Assembly (NCBI RefSeq): GCF_040081985.1
Contig: NZ_JBEBMH010000027.1
Span: 1 to 64,000 of the forward strand
Reading direction: 5' to 3'
Source: Kumtagia yinganensis
GTDB taxonomy: Bacteria; Pseudomonadota; Alphaproteobacteria; Rhizobiales; Rhizobiaceae
Length of the DNA: 64,000 nt
In this document: piece by piece, positions 42,699 to 51,323 of the stretch
Position numbering within the stretch: position 1 is the stretch's first letter
Layout of the letters: each line of letters begins with the position of its first letter
The notes under the pieces: model-generated
The model's database searches: none
Told to the model about the DNA's origin: nothing
Seen by the model: the letters and a program-made list of their open reading frames with translations, nothing else
Made by a program: the position numbers and the translations under genes

Positions 42699-43901
42699 TC
42701 AGAGGATGACGACCTTGGTGCCGATGCCGACGCGGCGGTAGAGGTCCATCACATGCTCGTTGACCATGCGGAAGCAGCCGTTCGACGAGTTGGTGCCGAT
42801 GGTCTGCGGGGCAATCGTGCCGTGGATGCGCAGATGCGTGTCCTGCTTGCCCTGGTAGAGATAGATGGCGCGGGCGCCGAGCGGGTTCTGGCCACCGCCA
42901 GGCATGCCGTCCTTGTACTGGCCGTATTTCTTCGGCTCGCGTTTCTGCATGTCGAGCGTCGGGATCCAGCGCGGCCATTCCTGCTTGTCGCCGACCGCCA
43001 CCATGCCCTTGAACTGCAGGCCCTCGCGGCCGACGGCGATGCCGTAGCGGCGCGCGGTTCCCAAACCCTCTACGAGGTAGAGAAAGTGATTGTTGGTATC
43101 GATGACGATGGTGCCGGTCGGATAGCCGGAGAAGGCCACCGATTGCGGCTCGTACTCCGGCTTCACCCTGAACTTCTTCTTGCCGTCCAGCACCGAGTCG
43201 AGGGCACGGGTCTCCGGCAGCATGCCCAGCGAGGTCGATGACGTCTCGGGCTCGTCCCCGAACAGGACGTTGAAGAAGCCGCCGCTCGGCCGCGTGGTGA
43301 CGCCGCCCGCGCTGCGCAGTTCGCCATTGTTGCCGCTGCGCAGGACCTCGTCGGCGCCGACGGCCGCCGCCTGCTGCGCGGCGATGCGCTCGGCGGTGAG
43401 GCCGGTGACCGGCTTGGCCTCGCGCACGACCGGCTCGGCATTGCCGAACGAGATCTCGAAAGGGTTTCTCCGCGGCGGATCGTCACTGGCGACCTCGACG
43501 GGCTTGGCGTTCTTTTTAGGCGCCTCTTCCTCTGCCACGACCTCTCTCGGCGCGCGGAAGGCGGCGCTGCGCGCCTCGGCGTCGGCCTTCGCCTTGGCCC
43601 GCATGGCGGTCAGCTTGGCCTGCCGCGCCTTTTCGGCCGCGGCGGCCTTGGCTTCCGCCTTGGCCTTGGCCTTTTCGGCGTCGGTCAGCTTCTTGTCGGC
43701 GTCCTTGGCGGCAATTTTGCCGCCCTTCTTGTCGGGTTTTGCCGCGACTTTCTTCTTGCCCTTGGAGGTCTGGGCATCGGCGGTGGTCTTCTTTGCCGAC
43801 GTGGCCGTCGGCTTCTGCGGCTTCGCCACGTCCGCGACGGCAGGCGTGGCCAAGCCCAGCACGGCGCACAGGCCGAGCAATATGAGGCTTCGAGGTAGCA
43901 T
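42699..43901 (-). CDS. Secreted L,D-transpeptidase (YkuD domain)
   Basis: Periplasmic peptidoglycan cross-linking enzyme, 400 residues. Signal peptide MLPRSLILLGLCAVLGLATP with cleavage after AVA. Residues 25-100 are a Lys/Ala-rich low-complexity stretch (KKVAAKPDKKGGKIAAKDAD, EKAKAKAEAKAAAAEKAR), possibly a coiled coil or envelope-spanning linker. The YkuD catalytic domain is at 265-400 with RIHGTIAPQTIG and the cysteine motif SSNGCFRMVNEHV. In Rhizobiales such enzymes make 3-3 cross-links and anchor outer-membrane proteins. The start at 43901 is chosen because it gives the signal peptide directly. Confidence 0.9.
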   Translation of the reverse strand: MLPRSLILLGLCAVLGLATPAVADVAKPQKPTATSAKKTTADAQTSKGKKKVAAKPDKKGGKIAAKDADKKLTDAEKAKAKAEAKAAAAEKARQAKLTAMRAKAKADAEARSAAFRAPREVVAEEEAPKKNAKPVEVASDDPPRRNPFEISFGNAEPVVREAKPVTGLTAERIAAQQAAAVGADEVLRSGNNGELRSAGGVTTRPSGGFFNVLFGDEPETSSTSLGMLPETRALDSVLDGKKKFRVKPEYEPQSVAFSGYPTGTIVIDTNNHFLYLVEGLGTARRYGIAVGREGLQFKGMVAVGDKQEWPRWIPTLDMQKREPKKYGQYKDGMPGGGQNPLGARAIYLYQGKQDTHLRIHGTIAPQTIGTNSSNGCFRMVNEHVMDLYRRVGIGTKVVIL

Positions 43902-44105
43902 GTGTTGTTGATCCCGAGACGATAAAGAGCCGGCCATGCAGCGGAACGAATGTATCCGCATTGCGCCCCGCTCGCCGGCCGTCGGGCAATCTATAGGCTC
44001 ATAATGAACAAACGCTCAAGGCGTCCCGAGGTGCCGGCGAGATCGAATCATCGTGATCACAGCAGCATTTAGCCGGAGTGTGATCAATCGGGCACAGAAC
44101 CGAGG

Positions 44106-44663
44106 CTACTGGTTCGGAACCTGCGGCTCGGCCGGGTTGGCGGGCGCTGCCGGGGCCGGCGCGGCGGCGGGCGGTGTCGCGGTTGCGCCATCGGCGGCGG
44201 GCGGCGTGGCCGTGGTTCCGTCGGTCGCGGGCGGGGTGGCGGCGGCGCCGTCGGCGGGGGCTGCGCCCGATGCCGGCGGGTTGGCTGCCGGCGGCGTCGC
44301 ATCGGCCGGAGCGGCGGGGGCCGGAGCGGCGGGGGCCGGAGCGGACGGGACGTCGGAACCGCCGCCGAGCTGATCGAGCACGCCCGCGCCGCCGCCCTCG
44401 CCCTGGGTGACCGGCATGCGGTCGAGAATGTCGATCGGACGGTCGCCGTAGCGCGCGATGAGCGACAGCCCCAGGGAGGTTGCGAAGAAAGCCGCGGCGA
44501 GGATCGCGGTGGCGCGGGTCAGAGCATTGGCCGCGCCTCTCGCCGTCATGAAGCCGGAGCCGCCGCCGATGCCCAGTCCGCCGCCTTCCGACCGTTGCAG
44601 CAGCACGACGCCGACAAGCGCGAGCACGATCATCAGATGGATGACGATGACGACAGTTTCCAT
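44106..44663 (-). CDS. secG: Preprotein translocase subunit SecG with Pro/Ala-rich tail
   Basis: Auxiliary subunit of the SecYEG channel. Residues 1-75 are a normal SecG: METVVIVIHLMIVLALVGVV, LLQRSEGGGLGIGGGSG, then a second membrane segment ATAILAAAFFATSLGLSLIA. Residues 100-185 form a low-complexity tail made mainly of Ala, Pro, Gly, Asp and Thr with repeated units such as DGATATPPAA and DGTTATPPAA. SecG of E. coli is about 110 residues; long tails are common in Rhizobiales. It lies between the L,D-transpeptidase and tpiA on the minus strand. Confidence 0.92.
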   Translation of the reverse strand: METVVIVIHLMIVLALVGVVLLQRSEGGGLGIGGGSGFMTARGAANALTRATAILAAAFFATSLGLSLIARYGDRPIDILDRMPVTQGEGGGAGVLDQLGGGSDVPSAPAPAAPAPAAPADATPPAANPPASGAAPADGAAATPPATDGTTATPPAADGATATPPAAAPAPAAPANPAEPQVPNQ

Positions 44664-44831
44664 AACTTCCCCGGCAGAGTTCAGAACGCAGACAGGGATG
44701 CCCTGCCGAAACGTGGCGGCTCAATACATGGCTTTCGTGGCATTTCCAAGCCCGCCGGGAATATGGGGAGCCCGCCGGCCGATACAACCCGCCGACAGCA
44801 CGCAAGCCGCATTCGACCGGCCGGGAAGCCC

Positions 44832-45596
44832 TCAGAACTGCAGGTAGGCTTCGGCGATGCCGAGGAAGTCGCGCGCCTTCAGGCTGGCGCCGCCCACCAG
44901 TGCGCCGTTGACATTGTCGATCGACAGCAATTCCTTGGCATTGGACGGCTTCACAGAGCCGCCATAGAGGATGCGCGTGCGCTTCGCCTCCTCGCCGATC
45001 CGGGCGGCAAGCTCGGCGCGGATATGGGCATGGGCCTCCGCGACGTCGGCCGCCGTCGGCGTCAGGCCGGTGCCGATCGCCCAGACGGGTTCGTAGGCGA
45101 CGATCGTGTTGGCATGGGTCGCGGCCGACGACACCGAGCCGGCGATCTGGCGGGACAGGACTGCCATGGTCGCGCCCGATTCGCGCTCGGCCCGCGTTTC
45201 GCCGATGCAGACGATGGCGATAAGCCCGGCACGCCACGCGGCTTCGGCCTTGGCGTGGACGATCGCGTCGGTCTCGCCATGGTCGGTGCGGCGCTCGGAG
45301 TGGCCGACGATGACATGGGATGCGCCGGCGTCCTTCAGCATCTCGGCGGAAATGTCGCCGGTATGCGCGCCGCTTGCCAGGGCGTGGCAGTCCTGCCCGC
45401 CAACCTTGACCGGTGTGCTGTGGAGAACCTCGGCCGCGCGGGTCAAAAGCGTCGCCGGCACGCAGATCAGTGCTTCGGTCTCGGCGTCGATCCCGGACAG
45501 GAATTCCCGGCCGATCGACCGCAATTCGGCGAGCGAGTCGCCGACGCCGTTCATTTTCCAGTTGCCGGCGACCAGCGGATGAATTGGCGACGTCAT
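44832..45596 (-). CDS. tpiA: Triosephosphate isomerase
   Basis: Interconverts dihydroxyacetone phosphate and glyceraldehyde 3-phosphate. It has 254 residues from the ATG at 45596; an open upstream extension (to 45710) is not conserved. Seen: catalytic lysine in LVAGNWKMNG, catalytic histidine in VIVGHSERRTDHGE, catalytic glutamate in VAYEPVWAIGTG, and phosphate loop ILYGGSVKPSNAKEL with LVGGASL. It is divergent from ppiD. Confidence 0.97.
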   Translation of the reverse strand: MTSPIHPLVAGNWKMNGVGDSLAELRSIGREFLSGIDAETEALICVPATLLTRAAEVLHSTPVKVGGQDCHALASGAHTGDISAEMLKDAGASHVIVGHSERRTDHGETDAIVHAKAEAAWRAGLIAIVCIGETRAERESGATMAVLSRQIAGSVSSAATHANTIVAYEPVWAIGTGLTPTAADVAEAHAHIRAELAARIGEEAKRTRILYGGSVKPSNAKELLSIDNVNGALVGGASLKARDFLGIAEAYLQF

Positions 45597-45737
45597 TCCT
45601 GTATCCTTAATAACCACGCGACGCGAACCTCCGTAGCAAAATCGGGTCACAAAGCAATCGACACTTGCCCGCAAGGGCGTTATTGCCGTTCCTTCACGGA
45701 CTTCGCCCATCCCGATGGGCCTTCAACGGACTGTTCC

Positions 45738-47627
45738 ATGCTCGACACATTGCGGACCGCGGCCGGTACATGGGTTTCCAAGCTGCTGCTATTGCTGCTG
45801 GTCGTAAGCTTCGCGATCTGGGGAATCTCCGGGCAGTTGCATAACGGCCTGGGCACGCATCCGCTGATCACCGCCGGCGGAACCTCGGTGTCCGCCACCG
45901 AGTACCGCCTTGCCTACGATCGCCAGATCAACGTGCTGTCGCAGCGCTTCGGCCAGAGGCTGACCCGCGAGCAGGCGACCGCGTTCGGAGTCGACAACAT
46001 GGTGCTGGCGCAACTGGTATCGGGCGCCGTGCTGGACGAGCAGGCCCGCAAGCTGGGCCTTGGCTTGTCCAAGGATCGGATCGCCTCGCTCACCGCCGAC
46101 GATCCGGCGTTCCATGGGCAGGACGGCAAGTTCAACCGCCAGCAGTTCGATTACGTGCTCAGCCAGATCGGCATGCGGCCCGAGGATTATTTCGCCAACC
46201 GCGCCCAGATGGCGATCCGCCAGCAGATCGTCGAAGCGGTCGCCGACGGCATCAAGGCGCCCGATACATTTTTGCGCGCGGTCTCGCTTTACAATGGCGA
46301 GGATCGCACGGCGGAGTATCTCGTTCTGCCCCGCTCGTTGGTCGACCCGGTGCAGGCGCCGACGGATGATGTCCTCTCGGCCTGGTTCGACGAGCGCAAG
46401 AAACAGTATTCGGCGCCGGAATACCGCAAGATCGCCTATGTCAAGCTGGAACCGGCCGACATTGCCGACGAAAGCGCCATCACCGACGAGCAGGTCCGCG
46501 CCGACTACGACAAGAACAAGGCCCGCTACACGACGGCTGAAACGCGCACCATCGAGCAACTGGTCTTCCCGTCGAAGGATGCCGCGAATGCGGCGCTTGC
46601 CTCGCTGCAGAGCGGCACGACCTTCGACAAGATCGTCGAAGGGCAAGGCAAGACGCTTGCCGACGTCCAGATCGGCACGCTCGTCAAGGACAGGATGCCC
46701 GACAAGGCTGTTGCCGACGCCGCCTTCGCGCTCGCAAACAATGAAGTCAGCGGTGTGGTCGACGGCACTTTCGGCCCGGTGCTGGTGCGTGTCACCGCGA
46801 TCAATCCCGAAGTGGTGAAATCCTTCAAGGAAGTTGCCCCGGAAATCCGAAAGGACCTCGCGTTGGGCGAAGCGCATCGTGTCCTGCTGGACGTTCATGA
46901 TTCCTATGAGGATGCGCGTGCCGGAGGCGATACGCTGGCCGAAGCCGCCGACAAGCTGAAACTCAAGGTGACGACGGTGGAGGCAGTCGACCAGTCGGGC
47001 AGAAAAACCGACGAGACCATCATCGCCGACCTGCCGGCATCGGCCGATTTGCTGCGCGCCACTTTCGACACCGAGGTCGGTGTGGAAAATCCGGCGGTCA
47101 ATATCGGCTCGGACGGCTATGTGTTTTTCGAGGTTCAGGGCATCACGCCGGCGCGCGACCGCCCGCTCGACGAGGTCAAGGCGAAAGTCACGGCCGACTG
47201 GATCGCGGCGGAGACTGAAAAGCGTCTCGCCGACAAAGTCGCGGAACTTGAAAAGCGGCTGAAGGACGGGGCTTCCCTCGATGCGATCGCCGGAGAATTG
47301 AAGCTGGAAAAGCAGACGAAGCGCGGCCTCAAGCGCGGGGCGGACGATGCCGATTTCGGCCGCGATGGCGTCGGCGCGGTTTTCGCGGTCGCCGAAGGTG
47401 GATCGGGAGGCTTCGCAGCTCCGGGGGGGGACGCCCGCATCCTGTTCAAAGTCACCGAAGTGTTCGAGCCGGCCGCCTCCGGTGCCGATGCCGTTGCCGA
47501 AAACGCCCGCAACACCTTTGCATCCGGCCTTTCGGACGACCTGCTCGACCAGTTGGTCGCACGGCTGCAGGGCGAATACGGGGTGCGCATCGATCAGGCG
47601 GCGATCGCCCAGGCGCTGGCCTTCTGA
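45738..47627 (+). CDS. ppiD: PpiD-like periplasmic peptidyl-prolyl isomerase/chaperone
   Basis: Inner-membrane-anchored parvulin-type chaperone of 629 residues that helps outer-membrane and secreted proteins leave the Sec channel. It has one N-terminal membrane anchor (residues 15-32, SKLLLLLLVVSFAIWGI), a SurA_N_3 region (about 35-170, EYRLAYDRQINVLSQRFGQR), a central parvulin-like domain (about 235-350, TTAETRTIEQLVFPSKDAAN) and a C-terminal chaperone part. The start at 45738 gives the membrane anchor at the expected place; the open frame continues upstream but overlaps tpiA. It is followed after seven bases by trpD. Confidence 0.9.
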   Translation: MLDTLRTAAGTWVSKLLLLLLVVSFAIWGISGQLHNGLGTHPLITAGGTSVSATEYRLAYDRQINVLSQRFGQRLTREQATAFGVDNMVLAQLVSGAVLDEQARKLGLGLSKDRIASLTADDPAFHGQDGKFNRQQFDYVLSQIGMRPEDYFANRAQMAIRQQIVEAVADGIKAPDTFLRAVSLYNGEDRTAEYLVLPRSLVDPVQAPTDDVLSAWFDERKKQYSAPEYRKIAYVKLEPADIADESAITDEQVRADYDKNKARYTTAETRTIEQLVFPSKDAANAALASLQSGTTFDKIVEGQGKTLADVQIGTLVKDRMPDKAVADAAFALANNEVSGVVDGTFGPVLVRVTAINPEVVKSFKEVAPEIRKDLALGEAHRVLLDVHDSYEDARAGGDTLAEAADKLKLKVTTVEAVDQSGRKTDETIIADLPASADLLRATFDTEVGVENPAVNIGSDGYVFFEVQGITPARDRPLDEVKAKVTADWIAAETEKRLADKVAELEKRLKDGASLDAIAGELKLEKQTKRGLKRGADDADFGRDGVGAVFAVAEGGSGGFAAPGGDARILFKVTEVFEPAASGADAVAENARNTFASGLSDDLLDQLVARLQGEYGVRIDQAAIAQALAF

Positions 47628-47634
47628 CGCGGCG

Positions 47635-48645
47635 ATGAGCACACTCAAACCACACATCGCCAAAGTCGCTGGCGGCTCCGTCCTCTCCTTCGAGGAAGCG
47701 AAGGACGCTTTCGACATCATCATGTCCGGCGAGGCGACGCCGGGGCAGATCGGCGCTTTCCTGATGGCGCTGCGCGTGCGCGGCGAACAGGTTTCGGAAA
47801 TTTCCGGCGCTGTCGCGACGATGCGCGCTAAGATGCTGCCCGTCGAGGCGCCGGAAGACGCAATCGATATTGTCGGCACCGGGGGCGACAACTCGCACAG
47901 CGTCAACATATCGACGGCTTCGGCCTTCGTGATCGCCGGCGGCGGTGTGCCCGTCGCCAAGCATGGCAACCGTGGGCTTTCCTCTCAGACCGGCGCGGCT
48001 GATGTGCTGACCGCTCTCGGCGTGAAGATCGATCTCGGGCCGGAAGCCATCGCAACCTGCATCCGCGAGGCCGGTGTCGGCTTCATGTTCGCGCCTTCAC
48101 ACCATCCGGCGATGCGTCACGTCGGACCGGTGCGCGCCGAACTCGGCACGCGCACGATCTTCAACCTGCTGGGTCCGCTCTCCAATCCGGCGGGTGTGCG
48201 CCGCCAGATGGTCGGCGTGTTCTCGCCGGAATGGATCGAACCTGTCGCGGAAACGCTGAAACTGCTCGGCGCCGAGCGCGCCTGGGTGGCACATGGCGAC
48301 GGGCTGGACGAGATCACAACGACCGGCGAGACGAGTGTATCCGAACTCGTCGATGGCGTGGTTCGAAGCTTCGTGCTCAAGCCGGAGGATTTCGGGCTCG
48401 CCCGCCGCAAGCGCGAAGAACTACGCGGCGGCGATGCGGCATTCAACGCTTCCGCTCTGCGGGCGACGCTGGAGGGCAGGCCTGGTGCCTACCGCGACAC
48501 CGTTTTGATGAATGCCGGCGCAGGGTTGGTACTGGCCGGCAAGGCAGCTGATCTGGCCGACGGCATTGGGCTCGCGGCGAAATCCATTGACGGCGGCCGG
48601 GCGGCGGTCGTCCTTGAGCGCCTGGTTGCGGCATCGAACGGATAG
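47635..48645 (+). CDS. trpD: Anthranilate phosphoribosyltransferase
   Basis: Second step of tryptophan synthesis: anthranilate plus phosphoribosyl pyrophosphate to phosphoribosyl-anthranilate. Length 336. PRPP-binding VGTGGDNSHSVNISTASAFV, the VAKHGNRGLSSQTGAADVL segment, and the anthranilate-site FMFAPSHHPAMRHVGPVRAE are intact. It starts seven bases after ppiD and four bases before trpC. The trpE/G functions are not in the window, as expected for Rhizobiales where they are fused elsewhere. Confidence 0.97.
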   Translation: MSTLKPHIAKVAGGSVLSFEEAKDAFDIIMSGEATPGQIGAFLMALRVRGEQVSEISGAVATMRAKMLPVEAPEDAIDIVGTGGDNSHSVNISTASAFVIAGGGVPVAKHGNRGLSSQTGAADVLTALGVKIDLGPEAIATCIREAGVGFMFAPSHHPAMRHVGPVRAELGTRTIFNLLGPLSNPAGVRRQMVGVFSPEWIEPVAETLKLLGAERAWVAHGDGLDEITTTGETSVSELVDGVVRSFVLKPEDFGLARRKREELRGGDAAFNASALRATLEGRPGAYRDTVLMNAGAGLVLAGKAADLADGIGLAAKSIDGGRAAVVLERLVAASNG

Positions 48646-48649
48646 ACCT

Positions 48650-49468
48650 GTGGTCGACATTCTGAAGAAGATCGAAAAATACAAGCGCGAAGAAATAGCG
48701 GCTGCCAAGGTCAAGGCTCCGCTCGCCGAAGTAAAGGCCAGGGCTCGGGATGCCGCACCCGTGCGTGGGTTCGTCGAGGCTTTGCGCGCCAAACGCAGAC
48801 GTGGCAGCTACGGGCTCATCGCCGAGATCAAGAAGGCGAGCCCGTCGCGTGGACTCATCCGCGCCGATTTCGACCCACCTGCCCTGGCGCGCGCCTATGA
48901 GGCCGGCGGCGCGGCATGTCTGTCGGTGCTGACAGACACGCCCTCATTTCAGGGCGCGCCCGAATATCTGGCGCAGGCACGCGAGGCGACCGCCCTGCCC
49001 GTCCTGCGCAAGGATTTCATGTACGATGCCTATCAGGTCCATGAAGCGCGCGCCTGGGGCGCAGATGCAATTCTCATCGTGCTCGCCGCTGTCGATGACG
49101 AGGAAGCGCGGGCGATCGAGGACACTTCGCTCGATCTCGACATGGATGTACTGATCGAGGTGCACAATGAGGCGGAGATGGAGCGGGCATTGGCGATGGC
49201 TTCGCCGCTGATCGGCATCAATAACCGCGACCTGCACAGTTTCGACGTCGACCTCGCTGTTTCGGAGCGGCTTGCCAATCTCGTGCCCGGCGACCGTCTG
49301 CTGGTCGGCGAAAGCGGCATTTTCTCGCATGACGACTGCCGCAGGCTGGCGCATGCCGGCATCGAGACATTCCTGGTAGGCGAAAGCCTGATGCGCCGGC
49401 AGGATGTGACGCAGGCGACCCGCGCGCTGCTCTACGGCGAGGCGGTCGTTTCCGCGGGACTTGGCTGA
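48650..49468 (+). CDS. trpC: Indole-3-glycerol phosphate synthase
   Basis: Closes the indole ring from carboxyphenylamino-deoxyribulose phosphate. Length 272 from a GTG at 48650, reading MVDILKKIEKYKREEI. Catalytic elements: ALIAEIKKASPSRG-type lysine motif (GLIAEIKKASPSRGLIRADF), LPVLRKDFMYDAYQVHEARA with the catalytic lysine, DVLIEVHNEAEM with the glutamate, GINNRDL and VGESGI. Its TGA is directly followed by the moaC ATG. Confidence 0.96.
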   Translation: MVDILKKIEKYKREEIAAAKVKAPLAEVKARARDAAPVRGFVEALRAKRRRGSYGLIAEIKKASPSRGLIRADFDPPALARAYEAGGAACLSVLTDTPSFQGAPEYLAQAREATALPVLRKDFMYDAYQVHEARAWGADAILIVLAAVDDEEARAIEDTSLDLDMDVLIEVHNEAEMERALAMASPLIGINNRDLHSFDVDLAVSERLANLVPGDRLLVGESGIFSHDDCRRLAHAGIETFLVGESLMRRQDVTQATRALLYGEAVVSAGLG

Positions 49469-49963
49469 ATGGCGTCGCCGAAGCCAGTCGCGCTGACCCA
49501 TATCGGCCCCGACGGCCAGGCGAATATGGTCGATGTCGGCGAGAAGGACGAGACGGTGCGGACGGCTGTCGCCGAAGGTTGCGTCATCATGCAGCCGGAG
49601 ACGCTGGCGATGATTGTCGCCGGCAACGCCAGGAAAGGCGACGTCATCGGCGCGGCACGAATCGCTGGCATACTTGCCGCAAAACGCACCCACGAATTGA
49701 TACCGCTCTGCCATCCGCTGCTGTTGACCAAGATCGCGGTCGACATCGTTGAGGATGCCGGCTTGCCCGGCCTGCGTGTCACCGCGCTTGCCCGGGTTAC
49801 CGGCAAGACCGGCGTCGAGATGGAGGCGTTGACGGCTGCGTCGGTAGCCTGCCTCACCATCTACGACATGGCGAAGGCGGTGGATCGCGGCATGGTTGTC
49901 TCCGGTCTCCGACTGGTGGAGAAGACGGGCGGCAAGTCGGGCGACTACCGGGCGGGAAACTGA
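49469..49963 (+). CDS. moaC: Cyclic pyranopterin monophosphate synthase accessory protein MoaC
   Basis: Second part of the first molybdenum-cofactor step: converts 3',8-cyclo-GTP made by MoaA into cyclic pyranopterin monophosphate. Length 164 is normal. Seen: KPVALTHIGPDGQANMVDVG, the substrate-binding KRTHELIPLCHPLLLT, and GKTGVEMEALTAASVACLTI followed by YDMAKAVDRGM with the catalytic Asp-Lys region. No gap to trpC and one base to moeA. Confidence 0.97.
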   Translation: MASPKPVALTHIGPDGQANMVDVGEKDETVRTAVAEGCVIMQPETLAMIVAGNARKGDVIGAARIAGILAAKRTHELIPLCHPLLLTKIAVDIVEDAGLPGLRVTALARVTGKTGVEMEALTAASVACLTIYDMAKAVDRGMVVSGLRLVEKTGGKSGDYRAGN

Positions 49964-49964
49964 G

Positions 49965-51170
49965 ATGGCGCTTCTGCCGGTCGACGACGCGCTGCGATTG
50001 CTGCTCGACGGTGCAACGCCGCTGGCATCCGAACGGGTGACGCTGCATGAGGCTGCCTGCCGGGTTCTGGCTGGCCCGCTGAAGGCACTGAGGACGCAAC
50101 CGCCTTTCGACGCTTCGGCCATGGATGGCTATGCGGTGCGTGCCGCCGATGTCGCCGATGTGCCGGTGCGGCTCGATGTCGTCGGCGTGTCCGCGGCCGG
50201 GCGTGGGTATCGCGGACGTGTCGAGCAAGGACAGGCCGTTCGCATCCTGACCGGTGCGCCGATGCCGGAAGGCGCCGACACAATCGTGATCCAGGAGAAC
50301 ACGCGGCCATCGGGTTCGAATGCCATCGAGGTTTTCGAAACGGTGGCGGCCGGCCGCCATATCAGGCGGCGCGGGCTGGATTTTTCGGAAGGCGAAAAGC
50401 TGCTGGAGGAAGGGCGCGTGCTGGATGCGGCGGCGCTTTCCCTGGCCGCATCCGCCAACCACTCCATGCTCGATGTGGTGGGGCGCCCGGTGGTCGCCAT
50501 CATCGCGACGGGCGACGAGTTGCTGCCGCCAGGCAGCGAACTCGGATCGGACCAGATCATTGCATCGAACGCCTATGGCGTCGCGGCGATTGCCGCGGCC
50601 GCCGGCGCGCGGGTGCTCGACCTCGGCATTGTCGGCGACGACCGCATTGCCATCGCGGCCCGGCTCGCCGAAGCAACGAAGGCCGGGGCGGACATCGTGG
50701 TGACGCTCGGCGGCGCATCGGTCGGCGATCACGATCTTGTCCACGAGGTGCTCGGCGCGCAAGGCGTCGAGCTCGATTTCTGGAAGATCGCCATGCGACC
50801 GGGCAAGCCGCTGATGTTCGGGCGGCGAAGCCAGACACGATTCATCGGCATGCCCGGCAATCCGGTGGCCAGCCTTGTATGTTCCCACCTCTTTCTGAAG
50901 CCGCTTGTCGCACAACTCGGCGGACGCAAGCTGGAGAACGACATTCGCCCGGCGGTACTGGGAGCGGCGATGCCGGCAAATGATCTGAGGCGAGATTACG
51001 TTCGCGCACGGATCGACATCTCAAATGGGCGATTGATCGCGACACCGTTCGGCATCCAGGATTCCTCGATGCTGCGTATTCTCGCCGACTCGGGCGGCCT
51101 TATCATCCGGGAACCATTCGCGCCGGCCGCGGAGAAAGACGCTCCCTGCGCAGTGCTGATGCTGCGATAA
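49965..51170 (+). CDS. moeA: Molybdopterin molybdenumtransferase MoeA
   Basis: Inserts molybdate into adenylylated molybdopterin. Length 401. Domain order: N-terminal part (LLPVDDALRLLLDG, PPFDASAMDGYAVRAADV), ILTGAPMPEGADTIVIQE, the MoaB/Mog-like domain III (VAIIATGDELLPPGSELGSD, VTLGGASVGDHDLV), FIGMPGNPVASLVCSHLFL, then the C-terminal beta domain (about 330-401). Last gene of ppiD-trpD-trpC-moaC-moeA. In many relatives lexA follows; here a terminator and an inverted porin gene follow. Confidence 0.96.
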   Translation: MALLPVDDALRLLLDGATPLASERVTLHEAACRVLAGPLKALRTQPPFDASAMDGYAVRAADVADVPVRLDVVGVSAAGRGYRGRVEQGQAVRILTGAPMPEGADTIVIQENTRPSGSNAIEVFETVAAGRHIRRRGLDFSEGEKLLEEGRVLDAAALSLAASANHSMLDVVGRPVVAIIATGDELLPPGSELGSDQIIASNAYGVAAIAAAAGARVLDLGIVGDDRIAIAARLAEATKAGADIVVTLGGASVGDHDLVHEVLGAQGVELDFWKIAMRPGKPLMFGRRSQTRFIGMPGNPVASLVCSHLFLKPLVAQLGGRKLENDIRPAVLGAAMPANDLRRDYVRARIDISNGRLIATPFGIQDSSMLRILADSGGLIIREPFAPAAEKDAPCAVLMLR

Positions 51171-51274
51171 CGGGCGGGTCGTTGCGACGTTGCGCCGGCA
51201 TTGACGGCGTCCTTCCGTCATCTTCTTCCTTGTGGTTTTTTCCGAAACGAAAAGCGGCATTTCCGCAACGAAAA

Positions 51275-51301
51275 AAACCCGGCGGTTGCCCGCCGGGTTT
51301 T
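51275..51301. terminator. Bidirectional intrinsic terminator between moeA and the porin gene
   Basis: Eleven-base perfect stem AAACCCGGCGG/CCGCCGGGTTT with loop TTGC, preceded by a run of A and followed by TTTTC. It fits an intrinsic terminator on both strands, between convergent genes. Confidence 0.85.
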
Positions 51302-51323
51302 CGCATTGACCGTTGAGGGTCGA

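Noticed and set aside
44595..45737. Upstream extension of the ppiD frame by 381 codons
   Set aside because: The extension is antisense to tpiA and the secG leader; the conserved protein starts at the membrane anchor at 45738.
45789..47969. 726-codon minus-strand frame opposite ppiD and trpD
   Set aside because: Antisense to two recognisable genes; Arg/Asp/Val-rich shadow composition.
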